The notes: a model not told the origin generated them from the sequence alone. 38,647 nucleotides of DNA from Eggerthellaceae bacterium (GCA_017440565.1 JAFSHA010000072.1:1-38647), one strand, 5' to 3'. Shown: positions 17,078 to 25,088, numbered from the stretch's first letter. Program-made: numbers and translations.

Positions 17078-18142
17078 ATGGCAGGAATCGACTTCACATC
17101 ACTGACCCCGAAGAAAGGGGCTGTGCAGGACCTCGCGGAGCTCATCTTTTTGGAGCTCATCGAGGACGACAAGCTCGGACAGCTTGTCACATTTATGCCA
17201 CGCCAAGAAAACGGCAAGAAGCTGGGCTTCGTAGGCAAGGCCGGCCTCCTCGGTAAGAAGGCCAAGGGCTGCGACCCTGAATATGCAAAGAACCTCGTCC
17301 AGGCATCGGAGAAGACCTGGGACCTCCAGGAGTGGGAGATCGCAGAGGAAATCTGCTACAAGGAGCTTGAGAATACAATCGCCGAGCACTTCGCAGCTAA
17401 CGGCTCAGACATGGCCGACCTCACTTCAAGCGATTACATGGAGCAGGTTGTGCGCCCGATCCTCGAGCAGGCAATCCGCGACCTCATGGTGCGCTTCATC
17501 TTCTTCGGAGACAAGGACGCAGAAGGAACACTCAAGGACGGAGTGGATCCTGAATACTTCGACCTCATCGACGGAATCTTCAAGCAGCTCTTCGAGGGCG
17601 TGACAGCCGGCAAGACTACAAGAGTGACCATCGACGCGAACACCAAGACAACCGTCGCCGCCCAGTATGAGGCGATGCGCCAGCCAGGCGCTGCGACAGG
17701 TGTCCTGAACAACCTGATCATCAACACACCGATGAAGCTCCGCAGAATGGCGGACCGCGTGTTCATCGTAACGCAGGCGTTTGCGGACATGCTGAACCTC
17801 GACATCCAGGAGAACAACAAGGGAAGCGAACTTCAGTGGGAGTCTCTCTTTGCAGGCATCCAGAAGAGCAGCTACCAGGGCATCACACTCGTAGCAGTTC
17901 CGCAGTTCGACGAGATCATCCAGGAGTACCTCCTGAACACTACAAACGCGAACGCGTACGACAAGCCGTTCCGTGTAATCTACGGTGCGAAGGGCAACTT
18001 CCGCGCGGGTTCAAAGTCTACCGAGCAGGTCGCAGACCTCAAGGTTACATTCGACGACGTAACCCGCAAGAACTACCTCTATGCAGCGGACACACTCGGC
18101 GCCCTCGTACTTGCTGAGGAATACGCAGCGGTGGCTTATTAA
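17078..18142 (+). CDS. Major capsid protein (354 aa)
   Basis: Position right after the protease/scaffold gene, size, and an overall HK97-like layout support this call. The N-terminus (MAGIDFTSLTPKKGAVQDLAEL in pieces) could be a delta-like helical region. A beta-rich middle follows (GKKLGFVGKAGLLGKKAKG), then the long spine-like helices (YMEQVVRPILEQAIRDLMVRF) and a C-terminal domain with KPFRVIYGAKGNFRAGSKST. Codon use is strongly biased to C-ending codons, as expected for a highly made protein. No cross-linking lysine/asparagine pair can be assigned from sequence alone. Confidence 0.85.
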   Translation: MAGIDFTSLTPKKGAVQDLAELIFLELIEDDKLGQLVTFMPRQENGKKLGFVGKAGLLGKKAKGCDPEYAKNLVQASEKTWDLQEWEIAEEICYKELENTIAEHFAANGSDMADLTSSDYMEQVVRPILEQAIRDLMVRFIFFGDKDAEGTLKDGVDPEYFDLIDGIFKQLFEGVTAGKTTRVTIDANTKTTVAAQYEAMRQPGAATGVLNNLIINTPMKLRRMADRVFIVTQAFADMLNLDIQENNKGSELQWESLFAGIQKSSYQGITLVAVPQFDEIIQEYLLNTTNANAYDKPFRVIYGAKGNFRAGSKSTEQVADLKVTFDDVTRKNYLYAADTLGALVLAEEYAAVAY

Positions 18143-18153
18143 TCTCGTAAGAA

Positions 18154-18165
18154 AAGGAGGACGAC
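18154..18165 (+). promoter_or_regulatory. Strong Shine-Dalgarno site before the 196-aa virion gene
   Basis: AAGGAGG at 18154-18160 lies five bases before ATG 18166. Such a perfect site is rare in this genome, where most starts follow A-rich leaders or overlaps. It suggests high translation of the next gene, fitting an abundant virion protein. Confidence 0.7.
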
Positions 18166-18756
18166 ATGAGCATTTGCAACGGAATAATCAAGCAGGGCAT
18201 CCCGAAGGGGGACTGCGCGAACCTGCCTGCGAAGGGCTACGAACGCCTCGCCATCCTCATCAACCGTGAGGACATAGACTTCAACAACGTGACAATCTCC
18301 GAGGAACGTGCAAACGTAATCACATCGCTCGGACTGCTCGCGGGAAAGGTGGGCTACGAGATCCATCAGATGGGCGGCACGCCGTTCACTGGCACCAACG
18401 CAGCTCTCGAGGATAACGCTTATTACAGGAGCGTGACGAAGAACCTGGTCATCGCAGTCATCAACAACGACCGCGACGTATACGGCCAGTTCGTGGATCC
18501 GCTTTTAAACGGCGAGTTCGTGGCGATTGTTGAGCGCAAGGACAAAGGCAAGGACCATGCATCAGCCTTCGAAGTGCTGGGCTACCACAATGGCCTCACC
18601 CTGACAGCGCTGGACGAGAACGCATACGGTGATTACTATGGCGGTGGACTCTACACTCTCACAGAGACAGCCGCACCGGTATCCCGCATGTATCTCGGCG
18701 AAACCTACGAAGCAGGCAAGGCGCTTTTCGACTCAATCCTTGAGGCGGAGGCGTAA
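18166..18756 (+). CDS. Probable abundant virion protein, tail tube candidate (196 aa)
   Basis: Opens MSICNGIIKQGIPKGDCANLPAKG and continues with beta strands (RLAILINREDIDFNNVTISEE) and a loop GGTPFTGTNAALEDN, then YGQFVDPLLNGEFVAIVERKD. Size and beta content suit a major tail tube protein. The strong ribosome site and C-ending codons fit an abundant product. It lies between capsid and portal, though, so a head decoration or minor capsid protein is also possible. Similar proteins are common in Bacteroidetes prophages, but I cannot name the family. Confidence 0.7.
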   Translation: MSICNGIIKQGIPKGDCANLPAKGYERLAILINREDIDFNNVTISEERANVITSLGLLAGKVGYEIHQMGGTPFTGTNAALEDNAYYRSVTKNLVIAVINNDRDVYGQFVDPLLNGEFVAIVERKDKGKDHASAFEVLGYHNGLTLTALDENAYGDYYGGGLYTLTETAAPVSRMYLGETYEAGKALFDSILEAEA

Positions 18757-18774
18757 TATCTAACAGATTGCATC

Positions 18775-19203
18775 ATGGATTACCAGGAGGCAATGACACA
18801 ACTGACCCGTCTCCGCTCGCTGCTTGTAGCGGGTGGGGACGATTCAGTATTCAGCAGTGAAGACCGCCAGATCATAGAGGCCATCCACTGGGAAGAGACC
18901 GGCCGGAAGGTTCGGGAATGTGGATGCAAGGACAGATATGTCGACGCGGTCATTGAACTATACAGAAAACTCAAACGAACACAGACAATGACAAGAGACC
19001 AGAAATACATTCTCCGCCCGGGTGTCATTATATGGATCGGCACCGAGGCGTACTCGCGCCACAACCTGACAGACAAGGTCGCGAAGGCCTACCTGAAGGC
19101 GAATCCGGACGCGAGAAAGAAATTCGAGCGCGTGCCAGAAGAGCACGTGAGCCCTGCAGTGGCTAAACTTGTAAGCGAAAACCCAGACACGACGGAGGCA
19201 TAA
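18775..19203 (+). CDS. Hypothetical protein between tail tube and portal genes (142 aa)
   Basis: Two parts are visible. Residues 1-65 form a helical domain (DYQEAMTQLTRLRSLLV, HWEETGRKVRECGCKDRYVD in pieces) with a CGC motif. Residues 75-142 have a short beta part (YILRPGVIIWIGTEAYSRHN) and a helical, polar end. ATG at 18988 (MTRDQKY) could start the second part alone. The gene ends three bases before the portal gene. Placement suggests head assembly; function is not known. Confidence 0.65.
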   Translation: MDYQEAMTQLTRLRSLLVAGGDDSVFSSEDRQIIEAIHWEETGRKVRECGCKDRYVDAVIELYRKLKRTQTMTRDQKYILRPGVIIWIGTEAYSRHNLTDKVAKAYLKANPDARKKFERVPEEHVSPAVAKLVSENPDTTEA

Positions 19204-19206
19204 CCC

Positions 19207-20394
19207 ATGAAGCTGACAAACCTGCCAAAGGCGGAGCCCGCACTTGACCCGAAGTTCCTCAAGAACCTCGGCATCAAGTCGTACGACGCTGACAACCTGT
19301 ACCCGCAGAACGTGCGGAACATAGTGCTCAACTCGAAGACCGGCAACGGATGCCTCGAGAGATACACAGACTACATCGAAGGCCGCGGAATCGCATCCCA
19401 GCCTTTGGCCGGCTTTGTGGTAAACCTCGACGGCGAGACCCTCGCAGACCTGCACGCACAAGTGTCGAGCGACCTCGCCATGCATGACGGATTCGCAATC
19501 CATGTAAATTATGACATCGACGCGCACATCACCAGCCTGCACCAGGTACCGTTTGAAAACGTCCGAATCGCAGAGCCGGACGAGGAAGGAAACGTGCGCA
19601 AAGTAGCTCTGCACCCTGACTGGACCGGACAGCTAACCAGGAACGGAAAGCCGGTCAAGATCACGAAAGACACCGTCGACTATCTCGACGTATTCAACCC
19701 GGATCCCAAGGTCGTCCTGGCGCAGATGCAGGAAGCAGGCGGCCCGCAGTTCTACAAGGGCCAGGTTTACTACTATTCAAGCCTAGGCTTTTTGCTCTAT
19801 CCTTACTCGAAATTCCACGCCGTACTCGCGGACATGAGCACTGACGAAGGACTCAGTAACATCATGAACCGCAACGTCCGAAACAACTTCCTTCCGGCGG
19901 GTGCATTTGTACGCCTTAAGAGCCAAGGCGCTCCGTATTCAGGAGACGATGCAGACCTCGAGCCGCAGGTGGACGACAGCGAATACGCGGAGGACCTCGC
20001 GGCACTCCAAGGCGATACAGAAGCGCTCAAGTTCCTCGACATAACCGTAGAGAGCAAGGACGAGATGCCCGAGTTCATCAACATGCAGGGCAACAATTAC
20101 GACAAGGACTTCACAGCGACGGCAGCGGAAGTCAAGGACAGCATCTACGCGGCCTTCGGACAGGAGGGCTGGCTCGCGATACGAAACGGCAAGGTCGGCT
20201 TCAGCGGTACCCTTGTCGCAGACGTCGAAAGGGACTACGCGAAACGGCAGATCAAGACCCAGCGCGCGCTGACCAGATGCTACAAGACCCTTCTCCAGGT
20301 ATGGACGACGGCGCAGCCTCTGCCGGCGATGCCGGACGACGCCAACCTCGCGATCCTGCCGCTCGTAGACCTCACAACACCGACACAAGCATGA
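19207..20394 (+). CDS. Portal protein (395 aa)
   Basis: Twelve-subunit portal through which DNA enters the head. The layout fits phage portals: an N-terminal alpha/beta wing (YDADNLYPQNVRNIVLNSKTG in pieces, then SLHQVPFENVRIAEPDEEGNV), the stem region, and a C-terminal helical crown (EVKDSIYAAFGQEGWLAIRNG, then DYAKRQIKTQRALTRCYKTLL in pieces). The phrase HQVPFENVRI and the tyrosine-rich strand KGQVYYYSSLGF are typical of small portals from Bacteroidetes. Its stop overlaps the next ATG. Lying after the capsid gene instead of before it is unusual. Confidence 0.8.
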   Translation: MKLTNLPKAEPALDPKFLKNLGIKSYDADNLYPQNVRNIVLNSKTGNGCLERYTDYIEGRGIASQPLAGFVVNLDGETLADLHAQVSSDLAMHDGFAIHVNYDIDAHITSLHQVPFENVRIAEPDEEGNVRKVALHPDWTGQLTRNGKPVKITKDTVDYLDVFNPDPKVVLAQMQEAGGPQFYKGQVYYYSSLGFLLYPYSKFHAVLADMSTDEGLSNIMNRNVRNNFLPAGAFVRLKSQGAPYSGDDADLEPQVDDSEYAEDLAALQGDTEALKFLDITVESKDEMPEFINMQGNNYDKDFTATAAEVKDSIYAAFGQEGWLAIRNGKVGFSGTLVADVERDYAKRQIKTQRALTRCYKTLLQVWTTAQPLPAMPDDANLAILPLVDLTTPTQA

Positions 20395-20900
20395 GAAACC
20401 TGATTACATACGAAGAGATCACCCGACTGGCCCGCCCATGCACGACGGACCAGGAGATGGCGGAAGCCATGATCGCGGAAGCACAGCGCGTAGAGATCAA
20501 GCCGCGCCTCGGCGATGCGCTATATTTGAAGCTCATGGAAGAAACGCCCGAGGACCGCTTCAAGGTCCTACTGGAAGGCGGCGTCTGGGAGGACAGATGC
20601 GGCAGGAACCTGCTGACGGGAATCAAGACCGCGCTCGCCTACTACGCGCTGGCGCGGATCACAAGAGACGGAAACATCCAGGCCACAACATACGGCTCCG
20701 TGGTCAAAGACGACCAATACAGCGCGGACGCCGAACGGACCGAAAGACAGAGACAGTACAGAGAGCTTTTCAGTCAAGCGGACAGCTACATGGCGGAAGC
20801 CCTCGCGTACCTCACGAAGAACTGCGACACATTCCCTGAATATAAGTCCCAGGGCAAGATGCGAAGCAACAGAACGACAATCAAGATCATAGGCAAATAG
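20391..20900 (+). CDS. Head-tail connector-like protein, DUF6712-type (169 aa)
   Basis: Helical protein starting MRNLITYEEITRLARPCTTD, followed by KPRLGDALYLKLMEET and GIKTALAYYALARITRDGN. This arrangement, with I-x-x-x-LGD and A-Y-Y-A-x-A-R, resembles DUF6712 proteins of Bacteroidetes phages, which have the helical look of gp6-like head-tail adaptors. ATG 20391 overlaps the portal stop (ATGA). Confidence is good for the family type and fair for the adaptor role. Confidence 0.7.
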   Translation: MRNLITYEEITRLARPCTTDQEMAEAMIAEAQRVEIKPRLGDALYLKLMEETPEDRFKVLLEGGVWEDRCGRNLLTGIKTALAYYALARITRDGNIQATTYGSVVKDDQYSADAERTERQRQYRELFSQADSYMAEALAYLTKNCDTFPEYKSQGKMRSNRTTIKIIGK

Positions 20901-20902
20901 AC

Positions 20903-21544
20903 ATGGCACTCAAGATCATCAGGGCGCAGATGAAACAGCGCCGCGACACCGCCGCCAACTGGGCGGCTAACAATCCGGTTCTTCTGGAAGGAGAGCTGGG
21001 CTTCGTACTGGATCATCCGAACAGCTACAAGGTAGGCGACGGCTCAACTCCATGGAACAGCCTCCCACTTCGAGGCTTTGACGGTAACATCGTACAGGAG
21101 CTGGGCGACAGCGCCACTTCTGTAATAAGTCAGGCAGGGATCAGCGGACTCATCGGGGAACAGAACGCACAACTCGCCCAATTATCTCAAGAGTGGCAGG
21201 GTCTGCAAGAGCAGATACAGGATGCAGTCCTCAAGGTAGAGGTCGCACCACATATTGAGGTGGTTTCTGTGAGTGGCGGTGCTGCAATTCTGCAAACGGA
21301 CAAGCTCTATGACTTCGGAGAGGTTGCGACATTGGCGGTAGGTTTTGAGCCACCATTGGAGGGCAAGGCAGCCAACTACGCATTTCAGTTCAAGTGTCCG
21401 GCAGATGCTCCGACATCAGTAACCATGCCGGGTTCGGTGGTGTTCCCAGTTGAGTCATCCTCTATGTTTATTGTGAAAGCCGGAAGAACCTATCAAGTGA
21501 CAATCTTAAATAATCTTGCGGTTGCAACATCTTGGGAGGTGTAG
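20903..21544 (+). CDS. Tail fibre with Mtd-like N-terminal domain (213 aa)
   Basis: Residues 1-60 match the Mtd_N / hyaluronidase N-terminal pattern: QMKQRRDTAANWAANNPVLL, GELGF, then KVGDGSTPWNSLP. This knob trimerises and attaches receptor-binding proteins. A short coiled coil follows (IGEQNAQLAQLSQEWQGLQEQ in pieces), then a beta domain from about residue 115. From 21240 the codons become AT-richer, so the distal domain looks exchanged. No reverse transcriptase or template repeat was found, so this is not a diversity-generating retroelement. It opens the receptor and lysis block. Confidence 0.75.
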   Translation: MALKIIRAQMKQRRDTAANWAANNPVLLEGELGFVLDHPNSYKVGDGSTPWNSLPLRGFDGNIVQELGDSATSVISQAGISGLIGEQNAQLAQLSQEWQGLQEQIQDAVLKVEVAPHIEVVSVSGGAAILQTDKLYDFGEVATLAVGFEPPLEGKAANYAFQFKCPADAPTSVTMPGSVVFPVESSSMFIVKAGRTYQVTILNNLAVATSWEV

Positions 21545-21548
21545 AGAT

Positions 21549-22229
21549 ATGAGTGGATTAGGTCTAATATTTCTCCGTAGAGGAAACTTTGCGCATCCTA
21601 CGGAAAGTGGTTTGTCTGCTGCAGACTACATTCAAGATGGACTTCTCATGATGTTGGATGGAATAGAAGATGGAGGGGAAGATGGCAAATGGATGGATTT
21701 GGTCGGTGGCAATCACTTTGAAAATGTGAACGCAACGAAGATATCTAATGGGTATTCTTTTGACGGTACTCAATATCTTCAATGCGTGGGAGGTACTGTA
21801 TATCAATGGGGTTCGGCTGATGAAAGAGGAAGGACTTTTGAGATAGTCATAGAGTTCTATGGCAATAATGCTACGGAGGTCGCATTCATGATGCCGACAG
21901 GCATATCTTTCGGCAGAACAACTAAATCATTGCTTATCAACTCAGGTATAAATCAGCCAACATTTCCAGACCCATTTGCTCCTTTTGGCAAAGGAGTTAT
22001 GACCTTTTCAAGAAATAACGTAGAAGGAGCATACATCAATGGAGAGAAAGTTCTTTCAGACGGCTCAACAAATTTCGATGGAACTGGCTTAATCTTGTAT
22101 ATAGGTCGGAGACCAAGTGGCTCATACTTTAAAGGCATAGTCCATGCGATTCGTCTATACAACAGAGTATTAACAAAGGAAGAAATATTGTATAATCAAA
22201 CATTAGACAGTGCGAGATTTAGATTATAA
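21549..22229 (+). CDS. LamG/concanavalin-like tail fibre protein (226 aa)
   Basis: Starts MSGLGLIFLRRGNFAHPTES, a leader seen in tail-tip proteins of Bacteroidetes prophages. It continues with a jelly-roll lectin-like domain: YSFDGTQYLQCVGG, TFEIVIEFYG, AYINGEKVLSDG, LILYIGRRPSGSYFKGIVHA and IRLYNRVLTKEEI, the usual last strand and helix of LamG-like folds. It likely binds surface glycans. The gene is much AT-richer than the head genes, in line with recent exchange. ATG 21549 is preferred over 21516, which lies in the previous gene. Confidence 0.75.
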   Translation: MSGLGLIFLRRGNFAHPTESGLSAADYIQDGLLMMLDGIEDGGEDGKWMDLVGGNHFENVNATKISNGYSFDGTQYLQCVGGTVYQWGSADERGRTFEIVIEFYGNNATEVAFMMPTGISFGRTTKSLLINSGINQPTFPDPFAPFGKGVMTFSRNNVEGAYINGEKVLSDGSTNFDGTGLILYIGRRPSGSYFKGIVHAIRLYNRVLTKEEILYNQTLDSARFRL

Positions 22230-22240
22230 ATTAATTAATC

Positions 22241-22783
22241 ATGAAGATATACAGCAAGATAATAGATGGCAAGATCATCATAAAGAGAGCCGACGAGATA
22301 GTGGTTAAGGGTAATGGCTCGCAGACATTCAACCCTACCGAGTCAATGATTCTCGCAGACGGATGGACAGAGTATGTTGCTCCTGTCTATGAGCCTACAT
22401 TGGAGGATGTGAAGCAGGGCAAGATAGATGAGATTCTTGCCTACGATAGCAGCGAGGCGGTAAATGAGTTCAGCATTGGCGGTGTTCCGATGTGGCTTGA
22501 CAAAGCTACAAGAGCCGGACTGATGCTCCGTTTCCAAGCCGAGCAAGCGAAGGCAACCGCAGAGGATAACGAGACACCGATGACCACATTGTGGAGCAAT
22601 GGTCAGTCCTACACTCTGCCATTGCAGACTGCGCAGCAGATACTGATTGCTCTTGAGTTGTATGCTTCCGCATGTTATGACAATACACAGAGCCACATTG
22701 CAGAGGTGCAGAAGATGGAGAGCAAGGAAGCTGTGGAAGCCTACGATTATACAGGCGGTTATCCGGAGAAATTGAGCTTCTAA
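22241..22783 (+). CDS. DUF4376-type tail fibre assembly protein (180 aa)
   Basis: The C-terminal 110 residues match the DUF4376 pattern: KIDEILAYDSSEAVNEFSIG, VPMWLDKATRAGLMLRF, TTLWSNGQSYTLPLQTAQQI, LELYASACYDNTQSHIAEV and the end EAYDYTGGYPEKLSF. Such proteins lie next to fibre genes and are thought to help fibre folding or sit at the tail tip. Codon use is T-rich like the gene before it, so both probably moved together. It is followed by the lysis genes. Confidence 0.75.
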   Translation: MKIYSKIIDGKIIIKRADEIVVKGNGSQTFNPTESMILADGWTEYVAPVYEPTLEDVKQGKIDEILAYDSSEAVNEFSIGGVPMWLDKATRAGLMLRFQAEQAKATAEDNETPMTTLWSNGQSYTLPLQTAQQILIALELYASACYDNTQSHIAEVQKMESKEAVEAYDYTGGYPEKLSF

Positions 22784-22796
22784 TTAGGCGAGTTTT

Positions 22797-23015
22797 ATGG
22801 ATAAAATCAGAGAGAAAATAGGCAGATACCTACCATTTGCGTGGTGGGTTCTGCTGGCCCTTCTCACCCTTTGCGCGGCTATCTGTTGCACATCCCAAGC
22901 AGCCGCGAAGATAGGCGTATTCTGGGGCATTTGCGGTGCGGTAGGCACACTTATAGCCACAGTCATATTTGCCGTTCAGGCGTGGGGCGAATGGCTTGAA
23001 AAAGACAATTACTGA
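22797..23015 (+). CDS. Putative holin-like membrane protein (72 aa)
   Basis: Two transmembrane segments: residues 14-31 (AWWVLLALLTLCAAICC) and 39-60 (IGVFWGICGAVGTLIATVIF), with a charged start (MDKIREKIGR) and a charged end (EWLEKDNY). Size, topology and position just upstream of an amidase suit a small holin, which would open the inner membrane at lysis. Another two-segment protein follows, so which one is the holin cannot be told; one may be an antiholin. Confidence 0.65.
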   Translation: MDKIREKIGRYLPFAWWVLLALLTLCAAICCTSQAAAKIGVFWGICGAVGTLIATVIFAVQAWGEWLEKDNY

Positions 23016-23035
23016 CCATTAAACAACTTGACGAT

Positions 23036-23290
23036 ATGAAAAAACGCCACGCGGACAAGTATATATTCATCGTCTGCCTGATCATCGCAGCATCACTATT
23101 CATCGGAGGCTTCTTCTGCCCTCCGATGGGAGTGATTGACGGTTCCGTGCTCAAGGCTGGGGGAATCCTCCTCGGATTCGCTGCGTTAGGCATTGCCGGG
23201 CAGAACCTCGCAAACGGCAAGGAGGTGACCTTTCACCACGACAATACCGAGGTGACGATAGGAGATAATGATGAGGAGGATAACCGATGA
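23036..23290 (+). CDS. Second small membrane protein, holin or antiholin candidate (84 aa)
   Basis: Basic start (MKKRHADK), then two hydrophobic segments: 9-28 (YIFIVCLIIAASLFIGGFF) and about 36-57 (GSVLKAGGILLGFAALGIAG), and an acidic C-terminal tail (TIGDNDEEDNR). Its stop overlaps the amidase ATG (ATGA). Together with the 72-aa protein it forms a two-gene membrane pair before the endolysin. Family not recognised. Confidence 0.65.
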   Translation: MKKRHADKYIFIVCLIIAASLFIGGFFCPPMGVIDGSVLKAGGILLGFAALGIAGQNLANGKEVTFHHDNTEVTIGDNDEEDNR

Positions 23291-23895
23291 ATCTGCCGAT
23301 CATACTTATTGACAACGGTCACGGCAGGGAGACCGCAGGAAAGCGCAGTCCGTCCGGCAAGCTCCGAGAATACGCGTGGACGCGGGCTGTGGCCAGACGG
23401 ATAACGGAGGAACTGCGCGGGCATGATGTGTCTGCCTTCCTCCTTACTCCGGAAGATGTGGATGTCCCCCTCGCTACGCGCGTGAAACGTGTCGAGGCTT
23501 ACTGCCGCCAGTACGGAAAGAAGAACGTGATCCTGATTTCCGTTCATGTCAATGCTGCGGGAAATGGCGAGCACTGGCTGGCCGCAAAGGGATGGTCTGC
23601 TTACACGACACCGGGGACAACGGAATCGGATGAGGTGGCGCGATGCCTGTACGAGGCCGCGGTGTCCGCTTTCCCTGGCAGAAAGATCCGCATATATGCT
23701 AATCGTAAGAATCCCGACTTCGAGGCGAGCCTGTATATCCTTCGGAACACAAGCTGTGCCGCAGTCTTGACTGAAAACTTCTTCATGGACAACCTCGATG
23801 ACGTGGCTTTCCTTCTTTCCGATGACGGGAAAGAGGCCGTTGTTCGTTGTCATGTCAATGGAATCATAGAATATATACGCAACGCTTATGAATAG
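23287..23895 (+). CDS. N-acetylmuramoyl-L-alanine amidase, endolysin (202 aa)
   Basis: Amidase_3-type zinc enzyme that cuts the bond between glycan and stem peptide. Zinc ligands are H12 in IDNGHG, E28 in LREYAW and H87 in ISVHVNA; the catalytic glutamate is E163 in LTENFFMDN. The single domain has no signal peptide, so it needs a holin. Length matches single-domain phage amidases. It sits between the membrane pair and the spanin, with ATGA overlap in front and an eight-base overlap behind. Confidence 0.92.
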   Translation: MNLPIILIDNGHGRETAGKRSPSGKLREYAWTRAVARRITEELRGHDVSAFLLTPEDVDVPLATRVKRVEAYCRQYGKKNVILISVHVNAAGNGEHWLAAKGWSAYTTPGTTESDEVARCLYEAAVSAFPGRKIRIYANRKNPDFEASLYILRNTSCAAVLTENFFMDNLDDVAFLLSDDGKEAVVRCHVNGIIEYIRNAYE

Positions 23896-24373
23896 GGCTT
23901 TGATTTGCGCGTTTGCTGCGCTTGTGACGGCCTGCGCTGCTCCAAGGGCCGTGCAGGATTATCAGAGGGATTCCGTGGCCGTAATCGTGCGGGATTCGGT
24001 CGTTTTCCGCGATTCGGTCGTGCTTGTTCAGGTGCCGGAAGGAACGGACAAGGCTGTGCTACCTGATACCGATACGTCAAGGCTTCGCACATCGGTTGCG
24101 GAGTCGGAGGCATGGGTAAAGGATGGAAGACTGCACCACACCCTCAAGAACAGAACCGATGCAATGCTCCCGGTGAGCATCCGTCTGCCGGAACGTCTGC
24201 ATTATGAGGAAAAGGGACTGACCAGATACCTGCGGACTGTTGAACGTGTCGAGGTGGAGAAGGAGCTGAACAGGTGGCAGCAGTTCGTCATGACGTTGGG
24301 GTATGCCGTTCTCGTTTCGGCCGCAGCATGGCTGGCGTGGAAGCTGTCGAAGATTGCAAGATTTGCAAATTAA
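23888..24373 (+). CDS. Unimolecular spanin candidate (161 aa)
   Basis: The N-terminus is a lipoprotein signal: hydrophobic ALICAFAALVTA then lipobox cysteine C16 (LVTAC). The C-terminus has a transmembrane helix near 132-153 (FVMTLGYAVLVSAAAWLAW) with basic residues after it. The part between is periplasmic and beta-rich (RDSVAVIVRDSVVFRDSVVL). An outer-membrane lipid anchor plus an inner-membrane helix in one chain is the layout of u-spanins such as T1 gp11, which fuse the membranes in the last lysis step. It overlaps the amidase gene by eight bases and ends the lysis block. Confidence 0.75.
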   Translation: MNRALICAFAALVTACAAPRAVQDYQRDSVAVIVRDSVVFRDSVVLVQVPEGTDKAVLPDTDTSRLRTSVAESEAWVKDGRLHHTLKNRTDAMLPVSIRLPERLHYEEKGLTRYLRTVERVEVEKELNRWQQFVMTLGYAVLVSAAAWLAWKLSKIARFAN

Positions 24374-24456
24374 TTGACATTATATGCAATTACGGAGCGG
24401 TTCTCGGATGGGAATCGCTTTTTTTGATAAAAAATCACAAATTTCTTTGAAAAAAA

Positions 24457-24487
24457 TTGCAGGAATCAAAAAGAAGTGTTATATTTG
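24457..24487 (+). promoter_or_regulatory. Bacteroidetes-type promoter, cassette 1
   Basis: TTG at 24457-24459, 20 bases, then TATATTTG at 24480-24487, fitting the -33 TTG and -7 TAnnTTTG boxes of Bacteroidetes. An A-rich leader follows to ATG 24514. AAGTGTTA before the -7 box is shared with the promoter at 28545. Confidence 0.7.
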
Positions 24488-24513
24488 CATTGACAAATTA
24501 AAACAACAACGAC

Positions 24514-24822
24514 ATGACACTATATCACGGAACATCACAGGAAACGCCTAACGGAATAAGCCTATATATGACATCTTCAATCGAAGAAGCAAAGCAATAT
24601 GCATTAGGTCTCAACGATATGGGAGAATACAATGATGAATCGTATATATATATGATGGAAGTTGATGCTACTGATATGGAAATCGTGGAGGACTTCATGG
24701 AGTTCGATGGCATGAAATACACGGAAGATATTAATCATGTTGTATTCAACCCTGAAACTGGGTGGTACATCGTGCCGAATGTAAATCTTGTATTGGTAGA
24801 GAATTTCAAAAATGAATTATAA
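24514..24822 (+). CDS. Small YHGTS-motif protein, possible ADP-ribosyltransferase-like fold (102 aa)
   Basis: Begins MTLYHGTSQETPNGISLYMTS, then SIEEAKQYALGLND. A start of the form x-L-Y-H-G-T/S followed by a second block Y-M/F-T-x-S with A-x-x-Y-A is typical of ART-fold proteins, in which the histidine and later tyrosine hold NAD. The rest is acidic (EVDATDMEIVEDFMEFDGM). The protein is shorter than most such enzymes. It has its own promoter, AT-rich codons unlike the head genes, and a stop that overlaps the next ATG (TAATG). It could be a toxin or anti-host factor paired with the ribbon-helix-helix protein; that is inference. Confidence 0.65.
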   Translation: MTLYHGTSQETPNGISLYMTSSIEEAKQYALGLNDMGEYNDESYIYMMEVDATDMEIVEDFMEFDGMKYTEDINHVVFNPETGWYIVPNVNLVLVENFKNEL

Positions 24823-25004
24823 TGAATCGCGGTGGATCAAGACCAGGTGCCGGTCGCAAGAAGATGACCGACACCGTGCCTGTATGCTGGAGGATCAGCA
24901 GGGAATCAAACGAGTGGATCAGGAAGCAGGCAGATGAGCATGGAGTGACTATCGCAAGGATAGTCGATGAACTGGTCTCGGTTTTTGAAAACGTGGCACG
25001 ATAG
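24822..25004 (+). CDS. Ribbon-helix-helix protein with GGSRPGAGRKK tail, copy 1 (60 aa)
   Basis: A basic glycine-rich N-terminal tail (MNRGGSRPGAGRKK) precedes a ribbon-helix-helix fold: strand TVPVCWRI, helix SRESNEWIRKQADEHG, helix TIARIVDELVSVFENV. Such dimers bind DNA through the strand. Copy 2 at 28798 has the same layout with about half its core residues alike. TAATG overlap couples it to the gene before. It probably represses its own promoter; an antitoxin role is possible. Confidence 0.7.
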   Translation: MNRGGSRPGAGRKKMTDTVPVCWRISRESNEWIRKQADEHGVTIARIVDELVSVFENVAR

Positions 25005-25062
25005 ATGCTATAAGGAAGAACGACAATAACTATGTAAGACGCTTCATATAAGTTCGTAAGAT

Positions 25063-25088
25063 GGGATGCAGTGATGCATCCCTTTCTT
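25063..25088 (+). terminator. Terminator after cassette 1
   Basis: GGGATGCA 25063-25070 pairs with TGCATCCC 25075-25082 around GTGA, then TTTCTT. It lies about 60 bases after the RHH gene and closes that cassette. The bases from here to 25187 hold no gene that I can support. Confidence 0.75.

Noticed and set aside
20903-22229. Diversity-generating retroelement around the Mtd-like fibre
   Set aside because: No reverse transcriptase gene and no template/variable repeat pair seen.
24374-24456. Terminator after the spanin gene
   Set aside because: A T-run is present near 24418, but I could not find a convincing long stem before it.
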